Source: Mucilaginibacter ginsenosidivorans (GTDB lineage Bacteria; Bacteroidota; Bacteroidia; Sphingobacteriales; Sphingobacteriaceae). Taken from it: a stretch of 64,000 nucleotides of DNA. The position numbers were made by a program, and so were the translations under genes. The stretch spans positions 2,728,001-2,792,000 of the forward strand of contig NZ_CP042436.1 of NCBI RefSeq assembly GCF_007971025.1, in the 5' to 3' direction. The notes under the pieces are model-generated. The model was not told the DNA's origin. It searched no databases and saw nothing but the letters and a program-made list of their open reading frames with translations. Shown piece by piece: positions 53,667 to 62,224 of the stretch. Numbering within the stretch: the stretch's first letter is position 1; every line of letters starts with the position of its first letter.

Positions 53667-55070
53667 TTATCCGTCTATCGGGAAGCAAACAACAAAAGCC
53701 GTTCGCCCCGGTTCGGATGTTACTTTAATGGAACCGTTATGCTGATCTACTACAATGCGGTGCACCATTTCCAGACCCATTCCTGTGCCCTTGCCCATTT
53801 CCTTGGTTGTAAAGAAAGGCTCGAAAATGTGCGCCCGAACATCATCGGGTATGCCCGGGCCATTGTCGATGATACTTACCTGCACAAACTCACGATCCTT
53901 TTCCGTTTTTATCGTAAGCGTCGGATTTTCGACACCTTCCATAGCATCTATTGCATTGTCGATCAGGTTTGTCCACACCTGGTTCATTTCTCCTATTAAT
54001 GCTTTTACCGGCGGCAATGTTTCGTCAAAATCTTTGATCTTGGTGATATTTAGCTTTTTTAACCGGTAACCCAGCATGGTAAGCGTATTGCGGATACCAA
54101 TATGAATATCGGCGTATTGCTTATCCTGTCCGCGATCCATGTGGGTAAAGGTTTTGACAGAAACTACCAGTTCGGCAATACGCTTGGACGATTCCCTGAT
54201 ATCCTGTACCATCTTCTCGGTAACCAACAGGGTGTTTATCCAATTAAAAATGGGGGAGAAGTATTGAAACGGGATATGGCTCCTGAATAATTCGATGTCC
54301 TCGTTCTCAAAACCAAACTCCACAAAGTTCTCAGCCACTTCCTCGCTGTTCTCGATGGCCATTTCGTCAAAAAGGTCGGTCAGCTCTTGTTCTTTGGCCG
54401 TGCGTTCGCGCAGCGTAAGTTTAACCTCCCGGTTCTCCTGCATCACGCGGAACAGTTTTTTGGTAACTACATCAACATGTTCCGGCTCCATACGTATCGC
54501 AATAACCGACTTGAAAGTTTCTGGCTCCATCTGCAAATGCTTAAGCAGCGATTCCGAATCGCGCACGATAGCCGATGCAGGATTGTTCAATTCGTGCGCC
54601 AACCCGGCAGAAAGCTTGCCTAAAGCCATCATTTTTTCGTTCTGCTGCTGCAACGCCGTAAAGTCGCGCACACGGTTCGTCATCACATGGACAAGGGCCT
54701 GTGTCAACTCGAACTGCGTTTTTATCAGTTCCGTCATTTTATTTTTCGGGAACGACATCAGTTGCAGGTTACCTATTGCCACACCATAACCCGAACTTAT
54801 TTTACCCCGCGAATAGGGGAGATAACCTGTTATGTCACCTTCAACTGAGTCGCCTATCTCGCGCTTTACGCCGCCCATATAAAAATATAAGCGCACTTTG
54901 CCCCTTATGATGAAGTTGGTCCAATCTATAGGCATTCCCGGCTCGAACAACAATTCGCCATCCGGCACTTCACGGCAGATGCTGTGGTCGATGATCCATT
55001 GTAATTGCTCGTCGGGCACTTCTTTAAGCGCCTCAAATGTTTTTAATAAAGCAGGTGTACACTCTAACAT
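53667..55070 (-). CDS. cNMP-binding-domain sensor histidine kinase
   Basis: A 467-residue soluble kinase. The N-terminal cyclic nucleotide-binding-like domain (about 15-135) has the beta-roll with [20 protein letters not shown]. The phosphoacceptor is H159 ([12 protein letters not shown]), and the HATPase shows [19 protein letters not shown] and [11 protein letters not shown] long helical insertion lies between H159 and the ATPase. It has no membrane segment, so it senses a cytoplasmic signal, perhaps cAMP-like or redox. It is upstream of the receiver-flavoprotein gene with a 123-base gap that contains an inverted repeat. Confidence 0.88.
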   Translation of the reverse strand: MLECTPALLKTFEALKEVPDEQLQWIIDHSICREVPDGELLFEPGMPIDWTNFIIRGKVRLYFYMGGVKREIGDSVEGDITGYLPYSRGKISSGYGVAIGNLQLMSFPKNKMTELIKTQFELTQALVHVMTNRVRDFTALQQQNEKMMALGKLSAGLAHELNNPASAIVRDSESLLKHLQMEPETFKSVIAIRMEPEHVDVVTKKLFRVMQENREVKLTLRERTAKEQELTDLFDEMAIENSEEVAENFVEFGFENEDIELFRSHIPFQYFSPIFNWINTLLVTEKMVQDIRESSKRIAELVVSVKTFTHMDRGQDKQYADIHIGIRNTLTMLGYRLKKLNITKIKDFDETLPPVKALIGEMNQVWTNLIDNAIDAMEGVENPTLTIKTEKDREFVQVSIIDNGPGIPDDVRAHIFEPFFTTKEMGKGTGMGLEMVHRIVVDQHNGSIKVTSEPGRTAFVVCFPIDG

Positions 55071-55206
55071 GGGTTAAAATTAGGCAATTTAATGGAAGAG
55101 TTAAAGACGAAAACAGTGAATAGGGGCTGTAAACATAACAACACCCATGGGGGCAAACACTTGTGTAACTTATTAGTTATAATGTATACCAATTACGACC
55201 CTACTG

Positions 55207-56820
55207 ATGACAAGCATGTTCTATGCGGTGCTGGTATTTATATTTAAATCGCCCGCCCTTTTTCTTTTGCGTGGCAGGAAAATCCTTTGCCTATGCGTAT
55301 TGATTTTTACCGTAACAGTTTCGCTCGCCCAAACACCTGCCAAACTCGATACCATTGTTCCCGGCAGGGGAACGCCTAAACAGCAGATAGAAGAATCGAA
55401 AGCGATAAAAAAGCAGGTTCTTGCAGATTCGACTGGAGGACAACCCGCAAAAAGCCCGCTGGTAGATACGACCACGCATAATCACTACGGCGACTTGCTG
55501 AACGACGATATTAAGTATAATCAAAAATATCCCTGGTGGAAGCCGGCTGTTAATGTGGTTGGCATTAACCTGTTTACCTGGACGATGGACCGTTTTATCT
55601 TTAACGAACCTTTTTCACACATTGGGCCATCCACGTGGAATTATAATATTAATAAAGGCTGGGAATGGGATTCGGACCGCTTTGGTATTAATTTTATTGG
55701 CCATCCTTATACCGGATCGATGTATTTCAATGCTGCCCGATCTCAGGGGTATAGTTACCTGCAGTCGGTGCCTTATGCGGTTGGCGGAAGTTTAATGTGG
55801 GAATACCTCGGCGAAAATACACGGCCATCGTACAACGATATTATTAACACGCCTGTAAACGGAGCATTTTTGGGGGAGATATTTTACAGGCTTAGTTCCA
55901 ACGTTCTTGATGACAGGACACGCGGGAGCGAAAGGTTTTTCAGAGAATTGGTTGCCGGCCTGATAAACCCCGTTCGTGGGTTGAATCGTTTATTGCAAGG
56001 TAAATCTTTCAGGCATACCCTGACTGAAGTATACCAGAAAGAACCGCTTAATATCACAATTTATGGGGGTATACACCAGATAAACGTAGACAATAAGACC
56101 ATTTTTGGCAGTGGCCCTACCAATCAGCTTTTAACGGTACAATTTGACTATGGTAACCCTTTCGAAGAGATAAGGCGTAAGCCTTTCGATATCTTCAGGT
56201 TCCGTACCGAACTCAGTATAGGCACCGGCAGGAAAATATTGGATAATATTATCGGTTACGGAATTCTATTCGGCAATACTGTAAAATGGAACAGGTTATC
56301 GGTACTATACGGTGCTTTTCAGTATTACGATTACTGGGATAACAAGACATTTGAATTGGGGGCAATCGGCTTCGGCGGGGGCGTAATAACTAGGTACAAT
56401 ATCAGCAAAACGCTCGACCTTTATACCAATTTCCATGTTTCAGCTATCCCGTTAGCGGGCAATAGCACCAGGTACGGCCCCGGTACCGGCGAGGTACGAG
56501 ACTATACCTACAACGATGGCCTGGAAACCAAATTTGAAACGACGCTTAACTTTGGTAAGTATGTTAATACCGGGGTTGCATTTTACTACTATATTCTTCA
56601 CACCTTTGTTGGGCCTGCAGGCAATAATTATATAGCGATCTTAAGGCCGCGGATCAATGTTCGGGTATACAAGAACCTGAGCATAGGCTTTGAACATTTT
56701 GAATATTATGACGACCGCTTTCTGAAGCAGGGGCCACCGATTTATTCAGTACGTACGGAACAGAAAATTTACCTGTCTTATTTTTTCGAGGATTCCCAGC
56801 GAAAAGGGCATTATGATTAA
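55207..56820 (+). CDS. DUF3943 outer-membrane-type protein
   Basis: A 537-residue exported protein with signal peptide (cleavage after VSLAQ, about 42; the true start may be an internal one). The central DUF3943 pattern includes WWKPAVNVVGINLFTWTMDR and INFIGHPYTGSMYFNAARSQ. The second half is beta-barrel-like with alternating aromatic strands. It is probably an outer-membrane protein of unknown function. It converges with the TlpA-like gene. Confidence 0.82.
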   Translation: MTSMFYAVLVFIFKSPALFLLRGRKILCLCVLIFTVTVSLAQTPAKLDTIVPGRGTPKQQIEESKAIKKQVLADSTGGQPAKSPLVDTTTHNHYGDLLNDDIKYNQKYPWWKPAVNVVGINLFTWTMDRFIFNEPFSHIGPSTWNYNINKGWEWDSDRFGINFIGHPYTGSMYFNAARSQGYSYLQSVPYAVGGSLMWEYLGENTRPSYNDIINTPVNGAFLGEIFYRLSSNVLDDRTRGSERFFRELVAGLINPVRGLNRLLQGKSFRHTLTEVYQKEPLNITIYGGIHQINVDNKTIFGSGPTNQLLTVQFDYGNPFEEIRRKPFDIFRFRTELSIGTGRKILDNIIGYGILFGNTVKWNRLSVLYGAFQYYDYWDNKTFELGAIGFGGGVITRYNISKTLDLYTNFHVSAIPLAGNSTRYGPGTGEVRDYTYNDGLETKFETTLNFGKYVNTGVAFYYYILHTFVGPAGNNYIAILRPRINVRVYKNLSIGFEHFEYYDDRFLKQGPPIYSVRTEQKIYLSYFFEDSQRKGHYD

Positions 56821-56825
56821 CAATG

Positions 56826-57416
56826 CTATTGTTCTGCGGCCAGGTTGGTTATATATTGCACAAATTTTTCGTCATCGTACTTGGCACGGTTAAGATGCCT
56901 GAAAACCACATCCCCCTTTTTATCTACAACAATAGTTGTAGGTATACCTTCACCGAAAAGACTATTGGGCACATGTGCTGCATCGCCCCCGTAAACCGGT
57001 AATTGATATCTCTTATTTTTAAGGAATTTTGTTGAATTTGCGAGGTCGTTGTCTACATCTACCATCACAAAAACGATATTGGTATCGGCTTTCACTTTTT
57101 CATAAAGCGAATTGATGGACGGCAGTTCGGCCAGGCAGGGCGGGCACCATGTGGCCCAAAAATTAACAAACACAACTTTTCCCTTTTGTTGCTGAAGATC
57201 GATAGACTTGCCGCTGAGATTTTGCACAAGCATGGTCGGTGCCGGTTGGTTTTTTTCGCCGGGCTTAATTTGAGGGATATCTGGTTTGAAAAACCCGATC
57301 ATCATCAGGCCCATTATTACCCAGCTTTTCATGCGCGCGCTGTACAGGTACACCGCCACGAAAAGCACCATCAGTACGGTAGATATTTGTGACCAGGTGA
57401 TCTTTTTGAAATTCAT
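56826..57416 (-). CDS. TlpA/ResA-like thioredoxin-fold protein, membrane-anchored
   Basis: A 196-residue protein with an N-terminal hydrophobic segment of two short helices (about 10-44) and a thioredoxin domain with the active site W90-C91-P-P-C94. The domain lies outside the cytoplasm if the second helix anchors it. It is last in the arsenic operon, 21 bases after the aquaporin gene. ArsC of this type needs thiol recycling by thioredoxin, but topology argues against a direct partnership; the link remains open. Confidence 0.83.
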   Translation of the reverse strand: MNFKKITWSQISTVLMVLFVAVYLYSARMKSWVIMGLMMIGFFKPDIPQIKPGEKNQPAPTMLVQNLSGKSIDLQQQKGKVVFVNFWATWCPPCLAELPSINSLYEKVKADTNIVFVMVDVDNDLANSTKFLKNKRYQLPVYGGDAAHVPNSLFGEGIPTTIVVDKKGDVVFRHLNRAKYDDEKFVQYITNLAAEQ

Positions 57417-57437
57417 GCTGCTGCAAATATACTGTCT

Positions 57438-58088
57438 TTAAGGTTGTGCGGGCGAATTCAACAGCTTCCAGACGGGAATTGCTGAAACTGCCCCAAATAC
57501 TGTGGCCACAAGGTATATCCACAAATGCGCCGTATGGCCCGAAACAATCGCCGGTGCGAATGATCTTGCAGGGTTCATGGAAGCGCCGCAAACCGGGCCT
57601 GCGAACATCGCCTCAAGGGCCACCACGCTGCCGATAGCAAGACCCGCGAACATCCCCTGTTCCTTGCTGCCCTTAGCTACATTAATGACGACCAGCATGA
57701 GGAAGAAAGTAAGTATGAATTCAAGAATGAATGATTGCATATCGCTGCCAGCCGGCAGAGTGCTACCCAAATACTGGTTGGATGGAAATAACAATTTGAG
57801 CGTCAGGCTTGCAAAAAGTGCGCCCAACAGCTGGCTCAGGATAAAAGGTATTAATTCCCTAACCGGAAATTTCCCGGCAACCGTAAACGCAATGCTCACG
57901 GCTGGATTCAGGTGTGCGCCGGAAATATCACCGAACGTATAGATCATGCTCATCACGATGAGGCCGAAGGTAATGGCCACGCCCGCGTGAGTTATGCTGC
58001 CGTGTGTTTGCTGGTCGATAACTATGGCGCCGGTGCCGGCGAAAACGAGGGCATAGGTACCCAGAAATTCAGCCAGGTATTTTTTCAT
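57438..58088 (-). CDS. aquaporin of the arsenic operon (AqpS-like)
   Basis: A 216-residue MIP channel with six helices and two NPA loops (N61-P-A and N172-P-A). Filter residues by alignment: F41 in the second helix, A160 where water-specific channels have His, and R175. The GPVCGASMNPAR stretch matches the GlpF layout. A small residue at 160 widens the pore, which suits arsenite or glycerol. In Sinorhizobium meliloti, aqpS in the ars operon lets arsenite formed by ArsC leave by diffusion. The start overlaps the arsC stop (ATGA). Confidence 0.87.
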   Translation of the reverse strand: MKKYLAEFLGTYALVFAGTGAIVIDQQTHGSITHAGVAITFGLIVMSMIYTFGDISGAHLNPAVSIAFTVAGKFPVRELIPFILSQLLGALFASLTLKLLFPSNQYLGSTLPAGSDMQSFILEFILTFFLMLVVINVAKGSKEQGMFAGLAIGSVVALEAMFAGPVCGASMNPARSFAPAIVSGHTAHLWIYLVATVFGAVSAIPVWKLLNSPAQP

Positions 58089-58507
58089 CAGGCGGCTAAA
58101 TGCTTTTTTACAAAATCCTCACAATATGTTTTGACCATGTCCCTAACCCGCCTGAACTCGCTCATTATCTCTTCGGGTGTGCCCTGAGCTTTTGCCGGGT
58201 CGGGAAAATTGTGATGAAAACGTTCCATTTTGCCGGGAAAGTAGGGGCAATTCTCATTCGCATTGTCGCAGACGGTTATCAGGTAGTCGAAGGGTATGTC
58301 AATGTATTCATCAACATTGTTCGATGTATGATGCGAGATGTCGATGCCATCTTCGGCCATAACCTGTATAGCCCTAGGATTAACCCCGTGTGTTTCGATG
58401 CCGGCGCTGTATACTTTGGCTTTATCGCCTGCGAAATATCGTAAATAACCTTCGGCTAACTGGCTGCGGCAACTGTTGCCGGTACACAGTACTAATATGT
58501 TCTTCAT
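58088..58507 (-). CDS. arsC: arsenate reductase, low-molecular-weight phosphatase type
   Basis: A 139-residue LMW-PTP-fold arsenate reductase. The P-loop is C8-TGNSC-R14 (C-x5-R). The Cys pair in CDNANENC (about 79-86) provides the intramolecular disulfide of the thioredoxin-coupled class. It reduces arsenate to arsenite in the cytoplasm. The ATG at 58507 (MKNILVL) is the domain start. Overlap with the aquaporin gene by ATGA indicates translational coupling. Confidence 0.9.
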   Translation of the reverse strand: MKNILVLCTGNSCRSQLAEGYLRYFAGDKAKVYSAGIETHGVNPRAIQVMAEDGIDISHHTSNNVDEYIDIPFDYLITVCDNANENCPYFPGKMERFHHNFPDPAKAQGTPEEIMSEFRRVRDMVKTYCEDFVKKHLAA

Positions 58508-58512
58508 TTTTT

Positions 58513-58944
58513 TCAGGCTGATAAATTTTTCATCATTACAATGGCCGATTGAGGACATACAAAACTAAATTCGGACGATTGCTGTACTTCGGCGGGGACA
58601 TTGGCACGGCCTATGGTTAAATATCCTTTCCGGCTGAAATAACCCGGGGCGGTTTCAGTCAGCAGGTACAAGGTTTTTACGCGTTTGCCTTGCGCCAATT
58701 CTTCTACACCCTTTAATAATTCTCCGGCAATACCGTTACCCCGCGATGCGGGCTCAACGGCCAGTGAGCGCAGCAGGCCGTATTCGCCGTAAACCTCCAG
58801 TCCGGCAGTACCTGCTATCCTGTCATCAAGCTTTGCAACAAGAAAATTGTCAAGTGATGCGGGAAGGTCGCTTACGGGCAATTTTTCAGCGGCAAGTATC
58901 GCTTCCACGTCTGCCTGGTAGTCAATAGCTCCTGATATTTCCAT
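58513..58944 (-). CDS. arsN2: ArsN2-type GNAT acetyltransferase
   Basis: A 143-residue GNAT protein with motif A (SRGNGIAGELLKGVEELA) preceded by LLRSLAVEP, and a later GYFSRKGY. In context of arsR/arsC it fits the ArsN2 group. ArsN1-type enzymes acetylate arsenical herbicides; for ArsN2 the substrate is not settled. It lies five bases upstream of arsC and 12 bases after the DUF6428 gene. Confidence 0.82.
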   Translation of the reverse strand: MEISGAIDYQADVEAILAAEKLPVSDLPASLDNFLVAKLDDRIAGTAGLEVYGEYGLLRSLAVEPASRGNGIAGELLKGVEELAQGKRVKTLYLLTETAPGYFSRKGYLTIGRANVPAEVQQSSEFSFVCPQSAIVMMKNLSA

Positions 58945-58956
58945 CTTCGTACCAAA

Positions 58957-59496
58957 TTAGCAGCAACCGCCGCCGGGTGTACAGCAGGCATCAGTTGTTG
59001 CAAGGTTTTTAAGCTCTACTTTAGTTTTTTCCGAAGGCGCGCCACAGCTTCCGCCACGTTCAATGGCTTTACACTGTACCGTATCGGGCCGCAGGTCAAT
59101 AACAAGTTCTTCGTCATTAACAATAAATTGGTGCGGGTACATCTGTCGTGTATCAAAGGAACCGTTACCGAATTCGATCTTCACAGTGCCCGCCGGGTTT
59201 AGCGGAAGTTTCTTTTCGACCACATCGATAATGGACAAAGCCTTCCTGGTCTTCATCGGCCGTAACTGGCTGCCGCCGTTGGGCTCGTATAGCTGAACGA
59301 TGATCTCGGTCCATGCGTTCATAACCCCACCGCAATCAACCGATGTTATAGGTGCTTGTTTTATTTCTGTGATGTGATAGGATGCTGCCACTTTTTTATC
59401 ATCCGCATATTGGAATTGAAGATCGAGCATGGGATTGGCAAGCAGTATCTCCTTGAAACCGCTCCACTTAATTTGGTCATTACTTGTTGTATTCAT
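58957..59496 (-). CDS. DUF6428 family protein with Cys-rich C-terminus
   Basis: A 179-residue protein found in arsenic operons of Bacteroidetes (recognised from the family pattern around HITEIKQAPITSVDCGG). The C-terminus has a pair of CC motifs (DACCTPGGGCC) that look suited to bind As(III). It may act as a chaperone or sink. ATG 59496 (MNTTSNDQ) follows an ArsR-box-like palindrome, three bases upstream. Confidence 0.8.
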   Translation of the reverse strand: MNTTSNDQIKWSGFKEILLANPMLDLQFQYADDKKVAASYHITEIKQAPITSVDCGGVMNAWTEIIVQLYEPNGGSQLRPMKTRKALSIIDVVEKKLPLNPAGTVKIEFGNGSFDTRQMYPHQFIVNDEELVIDLRPDTVQCKAIERGGSCGAPSEKTKVELKNLATTDACCTPGGGCC

Positions 59497-59498
59497 TG

Positions 59499-59514
59499 TA
59501 ATATTGCGATTAAT
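59499..59514. promoter_or_regulatory. second ArsR operator candidate
   Basis: TAATATTGCGATTAAT. Read in reverse it shares the 13-base core ATCGCAATATTAC with the site at 59864. It lies between arsR and the DUF6428 gene. Confidence 0.5.
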
Positions 59515-59528
59515 TGGTTCAAAATTTT

Positions 59529-59858
59529 TTAACAGCATTTGCCCGGCTCACAGTACGAGCCCGTAAATAGTTCAAGTTCATCCCGAAGTATTTTCCAGGC
59601 TTTTGGTTCAATACAATAGCAGGTGCTAACGCCTTCAATTGTACCCTGTATCAATCCTGCGTTCTTCAGTTCTTTCAGGTGCTGGGAGATAGTTGCCTGC
59701 GCCAGCCCCAGATCATCCACCAGGTCGCCGCAAATACAGGCGTTCGCCCTGATCATTTGCTGCAAAATAGCTATCCGGGCAGGGTGTGCCAATGCCTTAA
59801 GCATTGCCGCGAGCCGGTTTTGTTCTTCAGTAAATATTTCCGTTTTAGTTAAGCCCAT
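59529..59858 (-). CDS. arsR: ArsR/SmtB family arsenic-responsive repressor
   Basis: A 109-residue winged-helix repressor (LKALAHPARIAIL, then ATISQHLKELKNAGLI). Metal-site candidates are C41 and C43 (ACICGDL) and the C-terminal CEPGKCC. Arsenite binding would release DNA. It is first in the arsenic operon. An operator-like palindrome lies five bases upstream of its start. Confidence 0.9.
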   Translation of the reverse strand: MGLTKTEIFTEEQNRLAAMLKALAHPARIAILQQMIRANACICGDLVDDLGLAQATISQHLKELKNAGLIQGTIEGVSTCYCIEPKAWKILRDELELFTGSYCEPGKCC

Positions 59859-59863
59859 AAATC

Positions 59864-59879
59864 ATCGCAATATTACGAT
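59864..59879. promoter_or_regulatory. ArsR operator candidate
   Basis: ATCGCAATATTACGAT, a near-perfect palindrome (one mismatch) directly upstream of arsR. Confidence 0.6.
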
Positions 59880-59946
59880 TAATTTATCAATTCCAAATAG
59901 TTTGTTAAATTTTGAACTAAAATGGATTGCGTGGCTACGGATGTTG

Positions 59947-60417
59947 TTACCTGTGTGCGGCTTTTTTTGAAAATACTTTCGACGCGATAAATACCTTTAT
60001 TACCAGCAATGCGGTTATCAGGTAAACATTATAGATGTCTGCTATAACCGGGATAGAGGTTTTGGGTGCAATGTTGTTATACACGATAACGATGATCATG
60101 CTTAAGGGCAATATCAATGCGTCCAATACGATGGAAACGATAAGTTGCCCGGTTTTTCCTTTCTGGTAGAGGTTGAGTACAAAGTTGTTCGCAAAATAAC
60201 AGAATAGGGAATAAGCAATGAGCATAATAACGAAAACCTTATTCATTGGCGACGAGGCGGGGGCATAGTACACTTTACTAAATCTGTGGATTAGAAAGGG
60301 CATCCAGAATTCGATCGTTGTATACAACATAAAACCGTAAAATAACGCGACGCTGAGAAAATGCAGCATGTATTTTAAAGTAACCGAGGCCGATCTGTCC
60401 AGTTGGGAAGTTTTCAT
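59947..60417 (-). CDS. four-helix membrane protein, hypothetical
   Basis: A 156-residue protein with helices near 18-38, 62-80, 93-113 and 124-146. No family known. ATG 60417 (MKTSQLDRS) is chosen. It could be the first gene upstream of the arsenic operon (88-base gap to arsR) but has no evident link. Confidence 0.65.
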   Translation of the reverse strand: MKTSQLDRSASVTLKYMLHFLSVALFYGFMLYTTIEFWMPFLIHRFSKVYYAPASSPMNKVFVIMLIAYSLFCYFANNFVLNLYQKGKTGQLIVSIVLDALILPLSMIIVIVYNNIAPKTSIPVIADIYNVYLITALLVIKVFIASKVFSKKAAHR

Positions 60418-60608
60418 ATCCAAACATAGCAAATTGTTTAATATTCAAAATACGCTCATTAATAAATTAAGAATATCAGGCGATGTGAAACTGTCTTTGA
60501 ATACGATTGTTATAGAAAATGGAGCCGAATTAAAATTAACCTTTTTAAACATTTTACGTAGAAGCCTGAAATAAATACCCCTGATTAATTTATACTATCT
60601 ACCTGCTT

Positions 60609-62078
60609 GTGGAATTAACAGAATCTGCCGAAATATTAAAGTTGATCATTGAAGGCACCAACGCCGGAATATGGGACTGGGATTTTGAAACTGGCGAGGT
60701 TTTCTGGTCCGAGAACTTTTACGGCCTGTTAGGTTATATACCCGGCGAGATACCTGCCAAAATAGAAACATTTTACGACCTGTTGCATACCGAGGATAAA
60801 GCGCCTTTAACCAAAGCGCTGAACGCTCACCTGAAAGACAGGGCGCCATATCGTGTTGAGGTGCGTTTGCGTACGAAGGATAATGGCTATAAGTATTTTG
60901 AATGTACAGGCAAGGCCATTTTTGAAAATGGCAAGCCGGTACGTATGGCCGGGTGTAACATGGATATTAACGAGCGTAAAGTGCTGGAGAACAAACTTGC
61001 ACTGAACGAATATTTGCTATCGGAAGCAGGGCGCCTGGCCCGGATGGGCGGATGGGAATTTGATATTGCCAAAAAAGAAAATGTTTGGTCGAAAACGGTG
61101 TATGATATTTATGAACTGCCGTACAACCATAACCTTGCGTTTGACAATCCTTACACTTATTTTCTGCCGCCGTACGACGAGATGCTGAAAAAAGCTGTGG
61201 AGCAAACAGTGAGCCATGGTATTATATGGGACCTGGAACTACAGTTGCTTACTGGGACAGGTAAAGTGATATGGGTGCGTTCTTACGGCGAGCCTGTTTT
61301 TGACGCGAAAGGCGAGATCATCAAACTGAGAGGCGTTTTCATGGATATTGAAAAATATAAGACCAATGAGATAGCCCTGAACACTTCTATAGAACTGATA
61401 ACGCAGAACAACCTCCAGCTAAAAAACTTTACGCACCTGTTGTCGCATAACATCCGCAACCACGCCAATAACATTGCCATGCTTACTTCGCTGATGGATG
61501 ACAGTACGCTTGATGAGGATAACGCAGATATGCTTCAAAAAATTGAGAAGGTATCGCAGGGACTAAGCGCAACGCTCGACGACCTGGCAGAAGCAATAAA
61601 AGTGCAGGAAACGGAGCTCGTGCCGGATACCCTGAACTTTTCGGAAATTATAGACAGCGTGGTGGCCGTGCTTGAACCGGACCTTAAAGCTAATAACGCT
61701 ACAATAAATCGTGAACTGTGGACCGAAAAAGTACAGTTCCCGCGGTTATACCTCGAAAGCATTGTGATGAACCTGCTAACTAACGCTATCAAATACCGTA
61801 AACCTGACGTGCAGCCGGTTATTAATTTGCGCACCTATACCGATCATAATGATTGCGTAGTTTTTGAATGCCAGGACAACGGCCTGGGCATCGACCTGGA
61901 GATACATGGTAAAAAGCTGTTCGGCCTGTACAAAACCTTCCACGAAGGGAAGAACTCACATGGCGTGGGCCTTTTCCTTACTAAAACCCAGATCGAGTCG
62001 CAGGGCGGTCATATCATGGTTGACAGCGAACCCAACCAGGGCAGCACTTTCAAAGTAGTTTTTAAATCGAAAAGCTGA
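60609..62078 (+). CDS. PAS-PAS histidine kinase with HNIRNH-type acceptor box
   Basis: A 489-residue soluble kinase. Two PAS/PAC modules span about 10-125 (the first with GIWDWDFETGEVFWS) and 135-250. A short coiled coil leads to the acceptor region THLLSHNIRNHANNIAML with H280. The HATPase has NLLTNAIKYR, DNGLGID and SHGVGLFLTK. The acceptor box differs from the usual HELR(T/N)P type and is common in Bacteroidetes. GTG start. No receiver gene follows; the CheB/CheR-type kinase downstream is convergent. Confidence 0.85.
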   Translation: MELTESAEILKLIIEGTNAGIWDWDFETGEVFWSENFYGLLGYIPGEIPAKIETFYDLLHTEDKAPLTKALNAHLKDRAPYRVEVRLRTKDNGYKYFECTGKAIFENGKPVRMAGCNMDINERKVLENKLALNEYLLSEAGRLARMGGWEFDIAKKENVWSKTVYDIYELPYNHNLAFDNPYTYFLPPYDEMLKKAVEQTVSHGIIWDLELQLLTGTGKVIWVRSYGEPVFDAKGEIIKLRGVFMDIEKYKTNEIALNTSIELITQNNLQLKNFTHLLSHNIRNHANNIAMLTSLMDDSTLDEDNADMLQKIEKVSQGLSATLDDLAEAIKVQETELVPDTLNFSEIIDSVVAVLEPDLKANNATINRELWTEKVQFPRLYLESIVMNLLTNAIKYRKPDVQPVINLRTYTDHNDCVVFECQDNGLGIDLEIHGKKLFGLYKTFHEGKNSHGVGLFLTKTQIESQGGHIMVDSEPNQGSTFKVVFKSKS

Positions 62079-62106
62079 TTTACAGCATCAAGGGATCAAT
62101 TCACGT

Positions 62107-62158
62107 CAACATCAAGCAACATCGAGTCAACATTCGGCATTTTTGAGGCAACATCAGG
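62107..62158. repeat. short tandem CAACATC-repeats between the two kinases
   Basis: CAACATCAAG, CAACATCGAG, CAACATTCGG and CAACATCAGG at 62107, 62117, 62128 and 62149, spaced 10-21 bases. The 146-base gap has no other feature. Could be a decayed coding or a binding array. Confidence 0.35.
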
Positions 62159-62224
62159 CGCTTTTGGATCACACTCAGACAAAATTGGTTTGAGAGTAAT
62201 TTTCGGTTTACAGTATAGTTATCG

